Positions 8,470-18,330 of a stretch of 64,000 nucleotides of DNA are shown here, piece by piece. This stretch comes from JACMLD01 sp044223995 (lineage in GTDB: Bacteria > Bacteroidota > Bacteroidia > Chitinophagales > Chitinophagaceae). Every line of letters starts with the position of its first letter. Position 1 is the first letter of the stretch. The position numbers and the translations under genes are program-made. Below the pieces are notes generated by a model. The model searched no databases. It worked only from the letters and a program-made list of their open reading frames with translations, and was not told the origin of the DNA. The stretch spans positions 434,001-498,000 of the forward strand of contig JBGALE010000003.1 in the NCBI GenBank assembly GCA_044223995.1. Reading direction: 5' to 3'.

Positions 8470-10953
8470 CTATTTTCCTGCCGGCATCAATTCATAACTT
8501 TTGCCCTTTTGTGTATTGAATGTAAACAGGTACCCGTTGCTATCAGTTTTTGAAATACCTGGCATTCCTTTCACCTTAACAGGTTGGGCCGTTCTCACTG
8601 TGCAGCGTCCCCCGTTATTGGAAACGATAGCAGCTTTTACCAACTGGTGATTTACCCAATCCAGCGCTACTTCAAAACCTCCCCTGGCACGCAAGCCACG
8701 GACTGAACCGGATTCCCATCGTGAAGGAAGCGCTGGCAACAAATGCAGTTCATTGTTCTGGCTTTGTAGCAACATTTCCGCTACGCCCGCTGCCCCGGCA
8801 AAGTTGCCATCGATCTGAAATGGCGGATGTGCATCAAACAGGTTGGGATAAGCGCCACCATGTGTTCCGTAATCAGTGGCTGTTTCGCGTGTAAGGCGAA
8901 ATAAATTGCGGTACAGTTTATACGCATGATCGCCATCGAGCAGGCGCGCCCAAAAGTTCACCTTCCATGCGAGGCTCCAGCCCGTACCATCATCGCCACG
9001 CAATTCAAGTGTACGGCGTGCAGCATTGGCCAATGCCGGCGTCAGCAATGGCGACAATTGATTGCCGGGATACAATCCATACAGATGTGAAGTATGACGG
9101 TGGTGCGGTTCCACATCTTCATAATCCTTGTACCATTCCTGCAGGTTTCCCTTATGCCCTACCTGGAAGGGATACAGTTTTTTCTCCGCTGCCTGCAGTG
9201 TATCCCGAAAAGATTTATCGGTGTTTAGTATTTGGGAAGCTTTTTCAATACTGGAAAACAAATCGCGGATGATACTCATGTCCATCGTAGTGGCAACAGA
9301 TATATCTGATATCTTAGTTCCGTCGTAGTAATAATTGTTTTCCGGCGACACTGATGGCGCAGTCACCAAATACCCGTTACTATCGGGCACCAGCCAGCGA
9401 AGTGTAAATTGTGCTGAACCTTTCATCAGCGGGTAGGCAACCTCTTTCAAAAATTTTTTATCTCCAGTAAACAAATAGTGCTCCCACAAATGCCTGCACA
9501 GCCATTGTGCTCCCATTGACCAGTTGGCCCATTTGGGATCACCTTTGCCCTTGTCACCTACCGGGTTTGACATGGCCCAGATATCGGAATTGTGATGCGC
9601 CACCCATCCCTGCTGAATATTGTAAAATTGTCTTGCAGTGATGATACCTGTTTTCGACATATGATCGATCAGGTCGAACAATGGTTGGTGCAGCTCCGAC
9701 AAATTACATACTTCGGCGGGCCAGTAATTCATTTGTACATTGATATTGGTCGTATAGTTGGCACTCCAGGGTGGCCGCATTTCCTTGTTCCAGATACCCT
9801 GCAGGTTGGCAGGTACACTTCTTGTGCGGGATGATGCAATCAGCAAATACCTGCCGTACTGAAAATAAAGCGATTCAAGTCCATCGTCATTACCTCCTTT
9901 CGAATAGGCCTGTAACCTGTCATCTGTCGGCGTATCGGAATGGCTTTCCCTGTTTTTATTCAGCACCAGTGATACCCTGTTGAAATAATGATGATAATCA
10001 TCCAGGTGTTCTTTATTTAACTGCTGAAAAGATTTGGTGGCCGCCTTGGCCAGGTAACCCATGGCCAGCGCATGTTCATCCTTTCCTTCCTTGTCGGGGC
10101 ATTTATCAAATCCATTAAAACTGGTAGCTGCAGAAACCAGTATAACGATATCAGATGCATGTTCAATATGCAGGCCATCTTCTGAAGCCTTCACTGTTCC
10201 ATCGGTATGCTGCACTTTGATCAGTAATTCAAACCGCATACCGCGACAGGATGCTGTGTCAGTATATATTATCGGTTGTGCGTTGTCGTTGTAATAACTT
10301 GGATCGGCATGCGCCGGCGCCTTCCCCTTTAATATAAGCAGATCGTTCCCTTTTTTTTCGTTGTGGTGAATAATTTGACTGCTGACGCCGATGACTGTAT
10401 TGATTTGCCCCGGTTTATCAGAACTGATTCTAATTACCATCACCTGTGCCGGTGCGGAGCAAAATACTTCCCGGGTAAATGTAACATCACCTGCTGTAAA
10501 CCTGGTGGTAGCAATAGCATCACTGATCGACAACCCGCGGTAATAATTACTGGTAGTATTGCCGGGAAATGTTTGTTTAATGGTTAAATCTCCCAATGGA
10601 AGATAGCTTTCGGAATATAGCCCCTGCATTTTCTTCGCCATTTGTATCGCCCGATCATAATCACCTTTGAACAATGCGTCCCTGACTTTTGGTAAAAAAG
10701 ACGGCGCTTCGGGATTCATGTTTTGATGCACCGGCCCGCCCGTCCATAATGTTGCTTCATTTAATTGAATCAATTCGCTGTCAATTCCGCCAAAGACCAT
10801 TCCACCCAGTCTTCCATTGCCAACAGGTAATGCTTCTGTCCAGACTTTTGCAGGCTGCCGGTACCAGAGTGTATTTTCCTGTGCATATATTTTTCCGGCG
10901 AAAAAAATAAAGAGCAATACTGCAATGCATAACAGGCTGTATCGACATTTCAT
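8470..10953 (-). CDS. Glycoside hydrolase family 95, secreted alpha-L-fucosidase-type enzyme
   Basis: 827 residues with an N-terminal signal peptide ending near AGKIYAQ, so it is exported. The N-terminal beta domain has the GH95 hallmarks NTLWYRQPAKVWTEALPVGN GRLGGMVFGG and LNEATLWTGGP. The catalytic (alpha/alpha) barrel holds TTNINVQMNYWPAE (Asn403 and Asn405), TAPSVSPENNYY (general acid Glu538) and PFQIDGNFAGAAG (Asp715). These match the acid/asparagine/aspartate set known from the bifidobacterial GH95 enzyme. GH95 members are 1,2-alpha-L-fucosidases or alpha-L-galactosidases; which applies here cannot be read from sequence. It stands alone, close to the galacturonate operon. It abuts the convergent Pr6Pr gene. 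Confidence 0.95.
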   Translation of the reverse strand: MKCRYSLLCIAVLLFIFFAGKIYAQENTLWYRQPAKVWTEALPVGNGRLGGMVFGGIDSELIQLNEATLWTGGPVHQNMNPEAPSFLPKVRDALFKGDYDRAIQMAKKMQGLYSESYLPLGDLTIKQTFPGNTTSNYYRGLSISDAIATTRFTAGDVTFTREVFCSAPAQVMVIRISSDKPGQINTVIGVSSQIIHHNEKKGNDLLILKGKAPAHADPSYYNDNAQPIIYTDTASCRGMRFELLIKVQHTDGTVKASEDGLHIEHASDIVILVSAATSFNGFDKCPDKEGKDEHALAMGYLAKAATKSFQQLNKEHLDDYHHYFNRVSLVLNKNRESHSDTPTDDRLQAYSKGGNDDGLESLYFQYGRYLLIASSRTRSVPANLQGIWNKEMRPPWSANYTTNINVQMNYWPAEVCNLSELHQPLFDLIDHMSKTGIITARQFYNIQQGWVAHHNSDIWAMSNPVGDKGKGDPKWANWSMGAQWLCRHLWEHYLFTGDKKFLKEVAYPLMKGSAQFTLRWLVPDSNGYLVTAPSVSPENNYYYDGTKISDISVATTMDMSIIRDLFSSIEKASQILNTDKSFRDTLQAAEKKLYPFQVGHKGNLQEWYKDYEDVEPHHRHTSHLYGLYPGNQLSPLLTPALANAARRTLELRGDDGTGWSLAWKVNFWARLLDGDHAYKLYRNLFRLTRETATDYGTHGGAYPNLFDAHPPFQIDGNFAGAAGVAEMLLQSQNNELHLLPALPSRWESGSVRGLRARGGFEVALDWVNHQLVKAAIVSNNGGRCTVRTAQPVKVKGMPGISKTDSNGYLFTFNTQKGKSYELMPAGK

Positions 10954-11017
10954 AAATGAATCGGGCCGGTTTTATCCGGCCCTTTAAATATATGTATAAA
11001 AACTTTTTCGCAGGCGT

Positions 11018-11539
11018 TTATTCGCAAAGCCTCTTCAATTTTCCCAACCCTACTGTAAAGTCTTTATCAAGGTTTTTTTCAATTACACCAAAAATTTTAA
11101 TGACGTTCATAGGGTATGGCGTTGAACTGACCATTCGCCAGGTAACTTTTGTACCACTGCCTTCCGGTGTTAATAAAACAGATGCATTGCCGGTTCCCTT
11201 AAATGGTTTTATAAAATCGACCCTTGAGTTAAATGAAGACTTTTCGGTCACGCTGGTAATCGTTTGACTTCCTTCCCCGACGTTCTTTACATCGCTTTGC
11301 CAGGAATAGGTCGCGCCGGGTGTTCCATCCGTTCCGCTCATTTGATGTTTGATATTCGGATCCTTTTCAATCCACGGGCTCCAGGCATTGTTCGCTGCCA
11401 GTGAATTGGTATGCAGCCACACTTTATCCGGCGAAGCATTGATAACAATTGATCTTTCAAAAGTCCAGCCGGTGCCGACCAGTAAAGCAGTTATTAATAT
11501 AAGTGCAATTAATCCGAGTAAAATATACAGAACTATCAT
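11018..11539 (-). CDS. SRPBCC family protein with N-terminal membrane anchor
   Basis: 173 residues. Residues 1 to about 24 (MIVLYILLGLIALILITALL) form a single membrane segment. After it comes a START/SRPBCC hydrophobic-cavity domain: FERSIVINASPDKVWLHTNS is the usual opening, followed by WSPWIEKDPNI and later TKVTWRMVSSTPYPMNVI. Proteins of this polyketide_cyc2-like group have no agreed substrate. It is followed (in map order) by a RibD-like and an SDR-like gene on the same strand, with a GlxA-type regulator divergent. Gaps of about 60 bp are compatible with co-transcription. Confidence 0.85.
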   Translation of the reverse strand: MIVLYILLGLIALILITALLVGTGWTFERSIVINASPDKVWLHTNSLAANNAWSPWIEKDPNIKHQMSGTDGTPGATYSWQSDVKNVGEGSQTITSVTEKSSFNSRVDFIKPFKGTGNASVLLTPEGSGTKVTWRMVSSTPYPMNVIKIFGVIEKNLDKDFTVGLGKLKRLCE

Positions 11540-11600
11540 AAACAGCTATTATGAATGAACAATACAATGTTGATGGCTAAATATACATTTTTTTGAAACA

Positions 11601-12176
11601 TTAACTACCCAGGGGCCCATAACTCAATACCACGATCCCGCACTCGAACGACTGTGCATTGACAAGCTTTAGCTTACGCTGGCTGTTAATATCTTTGAAA
11701 ATAGACCGGCCCTTCCCAATAGCAGCAGGGTTAATGAATAAATGATATTCATCTATTAGTCCTGCATTGATAAGTGATGACACAAAGTCAACGCCACCGT
11801 ACGCAATGATATCACTGCCCGGCTGTTGTTTCATTTTGGTAATAACATCTGCAAAATCTCCAACAGCAAGTGTGGTATTTTTCCAGTCAGCAGTTTTCAT
11901 GGTACGTGAGAAAACTGTTTTCGGCGTATTATTCACTTTATTTACGGCATCCATTTCCTCTGTCCGCTCCCCGGGTTTGGCCTGCGACTCCCAGGCAGGA
12001 ATAAAACCTTCGGCCAGTTTGCGCCCCAGCAAAATATGATCTACAGGCATCGTTATACTCCTGACAAATTGTTTCAGTCCCTCATCCCAGTTCCATACCA
12101 ACCAGCCTGTTTCTCCATTGGGCCCACACACAAAACCATCGGCTGACACCTGCATTTGCAATTTCAATTTTCTCAT
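11601..12176 (-). CDS. Dihydrofolate-reductase-like (RibD C-terminal) family protein
   Basis: 191 residues from the ATG at 12176. A longer reading to 12230 would overlap the SDR-like gene and adds a non-homologous leader. It begins MRKLKLQMQVSADGFVCGPN, the usual start of the bacterial RibD_C/DHFR-like group. The family pattern continues with MPVDHILLGRKLAEGF, KTVFSRTMKTADW, IIAYGGVDFVSSLINAGLID and FINPAAIGKGRSIF. These are probable NADPH-dependent reductases of unknown substrate; it is not the riboflavin enzyme, since no deaminase domain or rib genes are near. It lies 34 bp after the SDR-like gene and is likely co-transcribed with it. Confidence 0.9.
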   Translation of the reverse strand: MRKLKLQMQVSADGFVCGPNGETGWLVWNWDEGLKQFVRSITMPVDHILLGRKLAEGFIPAWESQAKPGERTEEMDAVNKVNNTPKTVFSRTMKTADWKNTTLAVGDFADVITKMKQQPGSDIIAYGGVDFVSSLINAGLIDEYHLFINPAAIGKGRSIFKDINSQRKLKLVNAQSFECGIVVLSYGPLGS

Positions 12177-12210
12177 TGGTATTTTTTGTAGTATGAATGC
12201 AATGATTATA

Positions 12211-12996
12211 TTAATCTGCCAGTTCACCACAAGTCACATTGGTCACCGCAGCAGTAATGGCACTTGCTTTATCGGTTGCCATCAGCAGTAATGCATTGGC
12301 TACTTCATCCAGTTTGGGTAAGCGTTTCAGCATGGTGCGTTCGGCAAAATTATTTTCAAAAGCTTCGCGGCTGATGCCTTCATTCTTTGCATGTTTATGA
12401 AATACAGCGTCGACACCAGGTGCATCCGGCGAACCGGCAGACCGGATACAAACCACCCTGATGCCATCCTTTCCTGCTTCCAGGGCCAGTTGCCGGCAAA
12501 ATGCTTCAATGGCAGCACAGGCAATGCCGAAACCTCCGATATTCAGGTAAGGTTTTTGCGCAGCATTGGCCGTAACAGTCAGTATGACGCCCTTTTTTTC
12601 TTTCGCCATATAACGGGCGGCCGCCGTGGCTGTAATGAAATGGGTCGTCATAGCCTGGTAAATCGGTAAGGAAAATTCTACATAGATCATATCCGTCAGC
12701 GGTTTTCCCTGCACATCATCCAATCCAATTGTATTCACGCAAATATCTATCCTTCCTGTTTTACGGATGACTTCCGATAAATGAGTTTCCACAGATTTTT
12801 TTTCCAATGCATCCACACCTGCATAATCTGCTTTACCGCCATCGCATACAATACTATTTGCTACTTCCTCCAGTTTGGCTTCAGTCCGGCCGGCAAGAAA
12901 TACCCATGCACCTTCGCGCGCAAATGTCTTTGCCACGGCACTTCCAATAGCGCCACCTGCCCCGTAAATAACGGCTGTTTTATTTTTTAATAACAT
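12211..12996 (-). CDS. SDR-fold protein with degenerate catalytic motif
   Basis: 261 residues with a clear short-chain dehydrogenase/reductase fold. TAVIYGAGGAIGSAVAKTFA is the Gly-rich cofactor loop, FLAGRTEAKLEEVA follows, and DICVNTIG sits in the NNAG position. At the usual YxxxK position the sequence reads GGFGIACAAIEAF, so Tyr is Phe and Lys is Cys. The catalytic Ser position reads LTVTANAA. The cofactor site therefore looks intact while the catalytic tetrad is not. It is divergent from a GlxA-type regulator (start 13142) and followed by the RibD-like gene. It could be a non-catalytic binding protein or use different residues. Confidence 0.88.
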   Translation of the reverse strand: MLLKNKTAVIYGAGGAIGSAVAKTFAREGAWVFLAGRTEAKLEEVANSIVCDGGKADYAGVDALEKKSVETHLSEVIRKTGRIDICVNTIGLDDVQGKPLTDMIYVEFSLPIYQAMTTHFITATAAARYMAKEKKGVILTVTANAAQKPYLNIGGFGIACAAIEAFCRQLALEAGKDGIRVVCIRSAGSPDAPGVDAVFHKHAKNEGISREAFENNFAERTMLKRLPKLDEVANALLLMATDKASAITAAVTNVTCGELAD

Positions 12997-13141
12997 GTAT
13001 GTAAGGTGCTTTAATAATTATCCGCTTTGCTCGAAAAATTTCTGTCAATGCAAACCTAGCGGCAAAATATGGATCATCCGCGGTGTATTTGCGGCATATT
13101 ATAGGGTTGATTGCGACAGGTGAATTTCTTACATTTATAGT

Positions 13142-14122
13142 ATGAAACACATAGCCATACTTGTTCCAAAAGGTGAAGTGGCCCTTGGCTGTATCGAAGG
13201 GCCGCATAAAACATTTACCATCGTAAATGAATTTCTCAAAGGAATGGGAAAACAACCTGCGTTTACCATTGAACTGGTGGGCCTCACCCCCGAACCACAG
13301 CGATACGATGGTGTGTTTTCTGTAATACCCGATACCACCATTCAGCAGTTGAAAAAAACAGACCTCGTGGTTATCCCTGCCGTCAATGGAAATAAGGAAA
13401 AGGTATTGGAAGCAAACAAGGATTTCTTTCCATGGATAAAACACCAGTATCAAACAGGTGCTGAAGTGGCCAGCCTTTGTGTGGGCACATTTTTGCTGGC
13501 AGCTACCGGACTGCTCAATGGTAAAACATGCACCACCCACTGGCAGTCTGCCAATGATTTCAGGAAAATGTTTCCGGATACAGTTTTAGTGGATGAAAAA
13601 ATTATTACCGACGAACAGGGATTGTACACCAGTGGCGGCGCCAATATTTTCTGGAACCTGCTCCTGTACCTGGTGGAAAAATATACAGACCGGGAAATGG
13701 CGATACTTGTGTCCAAATATTTTGTTATTGAAATCGATCGCTTCAGCCAGTCACCGTTTACCATGTTCCGCGGGCAACGCGAACACGAGGATGAAGAAAT
13801 AAAACAGGCGCAGGAATTTATTGAGCAACATTTCAGCGAAAAAATTACAGTCGATCAGTTGGCTTCCCTTTCCGCACTTGGAAGGAGAAATTTTGAAAGA
13901 AGGTTTAAAAAAGCAACCTCCAATACAGTGGTGGAATACATACAGCGGGTGAAGATAGAAGCGGCAAAGAAAAGTTTTGAAACCAGCCGTAAGAATATCA
14001 ATGAAGTGATGTACGATGTTGGCTACCTCGATACCAAAGCATTTCGATCCATATTTAAAAAAGTAACTGGTATACCACCGGTGGCTTACCGCAACAAATA
14101 CAATAAAGCGCTGGCGAATTAA
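13142..14122 (+). CDS. GlxA-family transcriptional regulator (DJ-1/PfpI domain plus AraC HTH)
   Basis: 326 residues. Residues about 1-190 form a DJ-1/PfpI-like domain with EVASLCVGTFLLAATGLLNG, the nucleophile-elbow segment found in GlxA regulators, followed by TCTTHWQSANDF. Residues about 215-320 are an AraC-type double helix-turn-helix: ITVDQLASLSALGRRNFERR, then NINEVMYDVGYLDTKAFRSI and FKKVTGIPPVAYR. It is divergent from the SDR/RibD-like/SRPBCC series, which it may regulate. A TACATTTA element at 13130-13137 with TTG 21 bp upstream fits a Bacteroidota promoter and would give a very short leader. Its stop overlaps the convergent sensor kinase stop by 4 bp. Confidence 0.93.
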   Translation: MKHIAILVPKGEVALGCIEGPHKTFTIVNEFLKGMGKQPAFTIELVGLTPEPQRYDGVFSVIPDTTIQQLKKTDLVVIPAVNGNKEKVLEANKDFFPWIKHQYQTGAEVASLCVGTFLLAATGLLNGKTCTTHWQSANDFRKMFPDTVLVDEKIITDEQGLYTSGGANIFWNLLLYLVEKYTDREMAILVSKYFVIEIDRFSQSPFTMFRGQREHEDEEIKQAQEFIEQHFSEKITVDQLASLSALGRRNFERRFKKATSNTVVEYIQRVKIEAAKKSFETSRKNINEVMYDVGYLDTKAFRSIFKKVTGIPPVAYRNKYNKALAN

Positions 14123-17100
14123 TTTTTTGACACCCACTTGATTAGCAACGCAGCTATTTCATCGGGCTTGAAAGGTTTGCTGATATAATCGTTCATGCCT
14201 GCGCGCAGACAGGCTTCCTTATCGCCCTGCATGGCATTCGCGGTCATGGCAATGATGACAGGCTGCGCATTTCCCGCCGAGCGGATGATCCTCGTTGCTT
14301 CCAGTCCATCCATCTCCGGCATCTGCACATCCATCAGGATGAGATCGTAATTGAAAGATTGCTGCCGGTCGACTGCCTCTTGCCCTGTTTCCGCTATTTC
14401 AGGATTATACCCCATTTTGGACAATACGATCATGGCCAGTTGCTGGTTGATTGGGTTATCCTCTGCAATCAATATACGCAACGGAAATGTCTCCGACATA
14501 TTCAGGTCTGCAGCACTATACCCATTTGTTTTCTCCTGCCGTATGGGTTTTCCCTTGTGGAATACATCAAGGATATGAGATGACAACAGGTTTTGCCGAA
14601 CAGGTTTTGTCAGCACTGAATTAAAAAGGTTGGCTGAATTTTTTCCAAGTTCATTGCCCAGTGAACTTAATAACATTACCGGTAATGAGGGCTTTATTTT
14701 TTTAATCGCCCGGGCCAGTTCCACACCATCCATTTCCGGCATGTGCATATCCGTTATAGCCAGGTCGAACTCATGCCCATTTTGTAATTCATGCAATGCT
14801 TCCTCACCATTGCAGGCCAGCGTTGGCAACATATCCCATTGTTCCAGTTGTGCGCGGAGAATAGTCCTGTTTGTCAGGTTATCATCCACTACCAGCACCT
14901 TTTTTCCTGAAAGCGCCGAAAGGCCGGCGGCTATTTTATTGGTGATTGCTATTGCACCAGCCTTTGTTTTTATACAAAAAGAGAAAACAGATCCCTTACC
15001 TGCTTCGCTGGTGGCCCGGATGGTACCTCCCATCAGGCTGACGAGTTTCTCACAAATAATCAACCCCAGCCCGGTACCACCATATTTCCTGGTGGTGGAG
15101 GAATCTACCTGCGAAAAAGCTTTGAACAATCTTTCCTTTTTATCATCCGGTATACCAATACCAGTATCGTGTACCGACACACATAGTTCCATCTCACCGT
15201 TTACATGTTTATTTTGCTGGCTGACTTTAATAAACACTTCGCCCTGTTGCGTAAACTTTACTGCATTGCTGACAAGATTGATCAATACCTGGCGGAAACG
15301 AACAGGATCGCCGATGATCTGTTCCGGCACAGCATCATCAATCTGGTAAATAAGATCAAGACCGACGCTTGCCGCCTTGGACGCAAAAATATCCAGCACC
15401 TCTTCCACGCAGGAACGGAGATTGAATTCGTTTTCCTCCAATTCCATTTTACCCGATTCGATTTTTGAAAAATCAAGTATATCGTTGATAACGGTTAGCA
15501 GGCTTTCACCACAATTCTGAATGGTTTCGGTATAGTTTCGCTGTTCGCTGGACAAATCAGTTTTCGACAGCAGGGACGACATGCCAATAATACCATTCAT
15601 CGGTGTGCGGATTTCATGGCTCATCGTGGCGAGAAATACACTCTTGGCTTTGTTGGCTTCTTCTGCCTGCTCCCTTGATTTCTTCTCTTCCTCCATTGAT
15701 TTGGCCAGTTGGTCCGTTCTTTCACCGACCTGTTTTTCCAGTGTGGCCTTTTGCTTTTTTATGATGCGCATGCGAAGGTCGAAAAGGAAAAATATAGCAG
15801 ACAATATTGATACGGCGACCGCCAGCCGGAACCACCATGTCATCCAGAATGGCGGGATAATGGTCAGTTTCAGCTCTGTGATGGAATCGGACCATTTCCC
15901 CTCATTGTTCAATCCGCGTACTTTAAATACATAATTTCCCGGATCCAGTTTTGTATAGCTTGCCCTGCGCTCATTCCCCACTTCGTTCCAGCCATTGTCA
16001 AACCCTTCGAGCATATAGGCATATTTCTTTTTTTCTGGGTTGGTAAAATTCAGGGAAGCAAATTCAATTGAAATCACGGAACTGGCGTAGGGAAGCGATA
16101 CTTCCTTTGTCTCGGTAATGGCAGCATGCAAGCCTGATAAATGGCTGCTGTCGGGATCAATAGGTATATTTCTATTGAATACCTGGAAACTGGTCAGCAC
16201 CAGCGGCGGGTCAAAATTATTTCCACGGATTTGATCAGGGTAAAACTCATTAAAGCCATTAATACCTCCAAAATACATGGCGCCACTGCTGCTTTTACAA
16301 AAAGCCATTTCCTTAAACTCATAGGATTGTAAACCATCCGACACACCAAAGTTCTTGCAGGATCGTTTGGCAAGATTTAACCTCGACAAACCCCTATTCG
16401 AACTCACCCATATATTACCTTTTCCATCTTCGAGTACACCACAGGTAATGTCATTGGGTAATCCATCTGCGATGGTATATCCCGTAAAATGTTTTGTTTT
16501 TACATCCAGGTAATCAAGGCCTGCCATGGTGCCGAGCCAGAGGTTACCCAGGCTGTCTTTATAAATTGAGTTGATGCTGTTGCTGCTAACGCTGTTCTTT
16601 TTATCGTCGTGCTTATAATGAACGAATTTATTTGTCTTTTTATCCAGCATGTTCAGTCCGCCATCCTCACTCGTCATCCACAGGTTGCCGTCGTTGTCTT
16701 CCGTCATCATGTGAACAATATTGCTGCTGATGGAATTCGGGTCCTGGTCGCTGTGCACAAAATGAGTAAATGTATTGGTGGCAGCATTGTATTTCTCCAA
16801 ACCACCGTTGTGCGTTCCGATCCATAATGTTTTCTCATGATCCTGATAGATAAACCAAACATTGTTACTATTTAAAGACGCAGGATCAGAAGGGTCGTTT
16901 TTGAAATGCCGCCAGGTTTTTGTTACCGGGTTGTATACATTGAGCCCGTCGCCCCATGTACCTGACCAAATATTTCCTTTGCTGTCCTCACAAACCGTCA
17001 GTACATAATTCCCGGAAATGCTGTTGGTATTGCCGGGCTGGTGCTGGTAGCGGGTAAATTGTTTTGTTTGCTGGTTAAATAAATTAAGGCCACCTCCATC

Positions 17101-18330
17101 TGTTCCAATCCACATTCGCTTTTTTGAGTCTTCCACAATACACAATACCGAATTGTGACTAAGGCTGTTTTCAGAGGTACTGTGCCTGTAATGAACAAAG
17201 GTGTTATAATCCCGGTTATAAATATCCACACCACCTGAAAAAGTACCCATCCACATATTTCCCTTACTGTCACGGTAGGTAGAATACAGCGAATTATTGC
17301 TAAGGCTGGTATTGTCTATATCATCATGCAGGAAAGTTTGAAATATTCCCTTGTCGGGATTGAAAATGCTCAGGCCGCCATTTTCGGTACCAATCCACAG
17401 GTTTCCCTCCATATCTTCTCCCACAGAAAAAACATTGTTGGCTGAAAGACTGTTGCTGTTGTGGTTGTCGTGCCGGTGATGAATGAATTTCCGGGTTGCA
17501 TAATCAAACAAATCTATGCCGCCACCATCGGTACCAATCCATAACCGGTGTTTACTGTCGCCAAAAATTTTTGTGATATTGTCATTTGCCAGGGACCCCT
17601 CCTGTTTCAGTTTGTGCTGAAAGTGTAAAAAGCTGTGATGCGCCGTATCATATAGATTAAGGCCACCTCCATAAGTGCCTATCCAAATATTATGAGCCGC
17701 GTCTTCATAAACTGATTTAACAAGGTTGTTTGAAATCGAAGTTGTATCGTGGATATCATTAACAAAATGCGAAAAACTATTTGTACGCGGATCAAAGATA
17801 TTTACACCACCATCGCCGGTGCCCACCCAGATATTGCCCTTATGGTCTTCTGTTATACAGTTAAGGTAATTACTGGAAATACTGTGGCCGTTTTTGGGAT
17901 CAGCCGTATAATGGATAAACTTATCTGTCTTCCTGTCGTACCGGTTCAATCCACCCATGCCTGTTGCCACCCAGAGATTGCCTTTGGAGTCCTCAAATAA
18001 ATCGGTGATAACATTGTTGCTGATGCTGCCTTCGTTTGATTTTTCGTTGCGGTAAATGGTAAACTTGTAACCATCGTATTTGTTCAACCCATCCACGGTT
18101 CCCATCCACATAAAGCCACGCCTGTCCTGTACGACGCACAATACATTGTTCTGCGATAGCCCTGCGTCAATAGCCAGGTGATCAAATTTCAGGTGCCGCT
18201 GCTGGGCGGATAAAAGAGTTGGAATGAACAGAAGGAATAAGGCGAGTGCGCGAATACCTGTTGCAGGTTTGCGGGATGCAATCTGCAGATTTTTCACACG
18301 GTTATTCGTTCGGCATACCAATCTAATCAA
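14119..18330 (-). CDS. Hybrid two-component sensor histidine kinase with Reg_prop propeller and two receiver domains
   Basis: 1403 residues from a TTG at 18330. A GTG at 18297 (MKNLQIASRK after recoding) is an equally good start; no ATG fits. A signal peptide ends near LLSAQ. Then come about 14 two-component propeller repeats of the WIGTDGGGLNLF type, forming a periplasmic sensor, and a Y_Y_Y domain (YAYMLEGFDNGWNEVG). One membrane helix and a coiled coil follow. HisKA has SHEIRTPMNG (His905); HATPase has NLVSNAVKFT, DTGIGIP and GGTGLGL. Two receiver domains follow, with Asp1194 (ITDMHMPEMDG) and Asp1334 (LMDVQMPEMDG). Unlike classical HTCS proteins there is no AraC output domain, so output must pass to another protein. 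It is convergent with, and overlaps by 4 bp, the GlxA-type gene. Confidence 0.96.
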   Translation of the reverse strand: MIRLVCRTNNRVKNLQIASRKPATGIRALALFLLFIPTLLSAQQRHLKFDHLAIDAGLSQNNVLCVVQDRRGFMWMGTVDGLNKYDGYKFTIYRNEKSNEGSISNNVITDLFEDSKGNLWVATGMGGLNRYDRKTDKFIHYTADPKNGHSISSNYLNCITEDHKGNIWVGTGDGGVNIFDPRTNSFSHFVNDIHDTTSISNNLVKSVYEDAAHNIWIGTYGGGLNLYDTAHHSFLHFQHKLKQEGSLANDNITKIFGDSKHRLWIGTDGGGIDLFDYATRKFIHHRHDNHNSNSLSANNVFSVGEDMEGNLWIGTENGGLSIFNPDKGIFQTFLHDDIDNTSLSNNSLYSTYRDSKGNMWMGTFSGGVDIYNRDYNTFVHYRHSTSENSLSHNSVLCIVEDSKKRMWIGTDGGGLNLFNQQTKQFTRYQHQPGNTNSISGNYVLTVCEDSKGNIWSGTWGDGLNVYNPVTKTWRHFKNDPSDPASLNSNNVWFIYQDHEKTLWIGTHNGGLEKYNAATNTFTHFVHSDQDPNSISSNIVHMMTEDNDGNLWMTSEDGGLNMLDKKTNKFVHYKHDDKKNSVSSNSINSIYKDSLGNLWLGTMAGLDYLDVKTKHFTGYTIADGLPNDITCGVLEDGKGNIWVSSNRGLSRLNLAKRSCKNFGVSDGLQSYEFKEMAFCKSSSGAMYFGGINGFNEFYPDQIRGNNFDPPLVLTSFQVFNRNIPIDPDSSHLSGLHAAITETKEVSLPYASSVISIEFASLNFTNPEKKKYAYMLEGFDNGWNEVGNERRASYTKLDPGNYVFKVRGLNNEGKWSDSITELKLTIIPPFWMTWWFRLAVAVSILSAIFFLFDLRMRIIKKQKATLEKQVGERTDQLAKSMEEEKKSREQAEEANKAKSVFLATMSHEIRTPMNGIIGMSSLLSKTDLSSEQRNYTETIQNCGESLLTVINDILDFSKIESGKMELEENEFNLRSCVEEVLDIFASKAASVGLDLIYQIDDAVPEQIIGDPVRFRQVLINLVSNAVKFTQQGEVFIKVSQQNKHVNGEMELCVSVHDTGIGIPDDKKERLFKAFSQVDSSTTRKYGGTGLGLIICEKLVSLMGGTIRATSEAGKGSVFSFCIKTKAGAIAITNKIAAGLSALSGKKVLVVDDNLTNRTILRAQLEQWDMLPTLACNGEEALHELQNGHEFDLAITDMHMPEMDGVELARAIKKIKPSLPVMLLSSLGNELGKNSANLFNSVLTKPVRQNLLSSHILDVFHKGKPIRQEKTNGYSAADLNMSETFPLRILIAEDNPINQQLAMIVLSKMGYNPEIAETGQEAVDRQQSFNYDLILMDVQMPEMDGLEATRIIRSAGNAQPVIIAMTANAMQGDKEACLRAGMNDYISKPFKPDEIAALLIKWVSKN

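Noticed and set aside
12980..13540. 186-codon minus-strand ORF overlapping the GlxA-type regulator start
   Set aside because: It lies antisense to a clear DJ-1/AraC gene and has no family resemblance.
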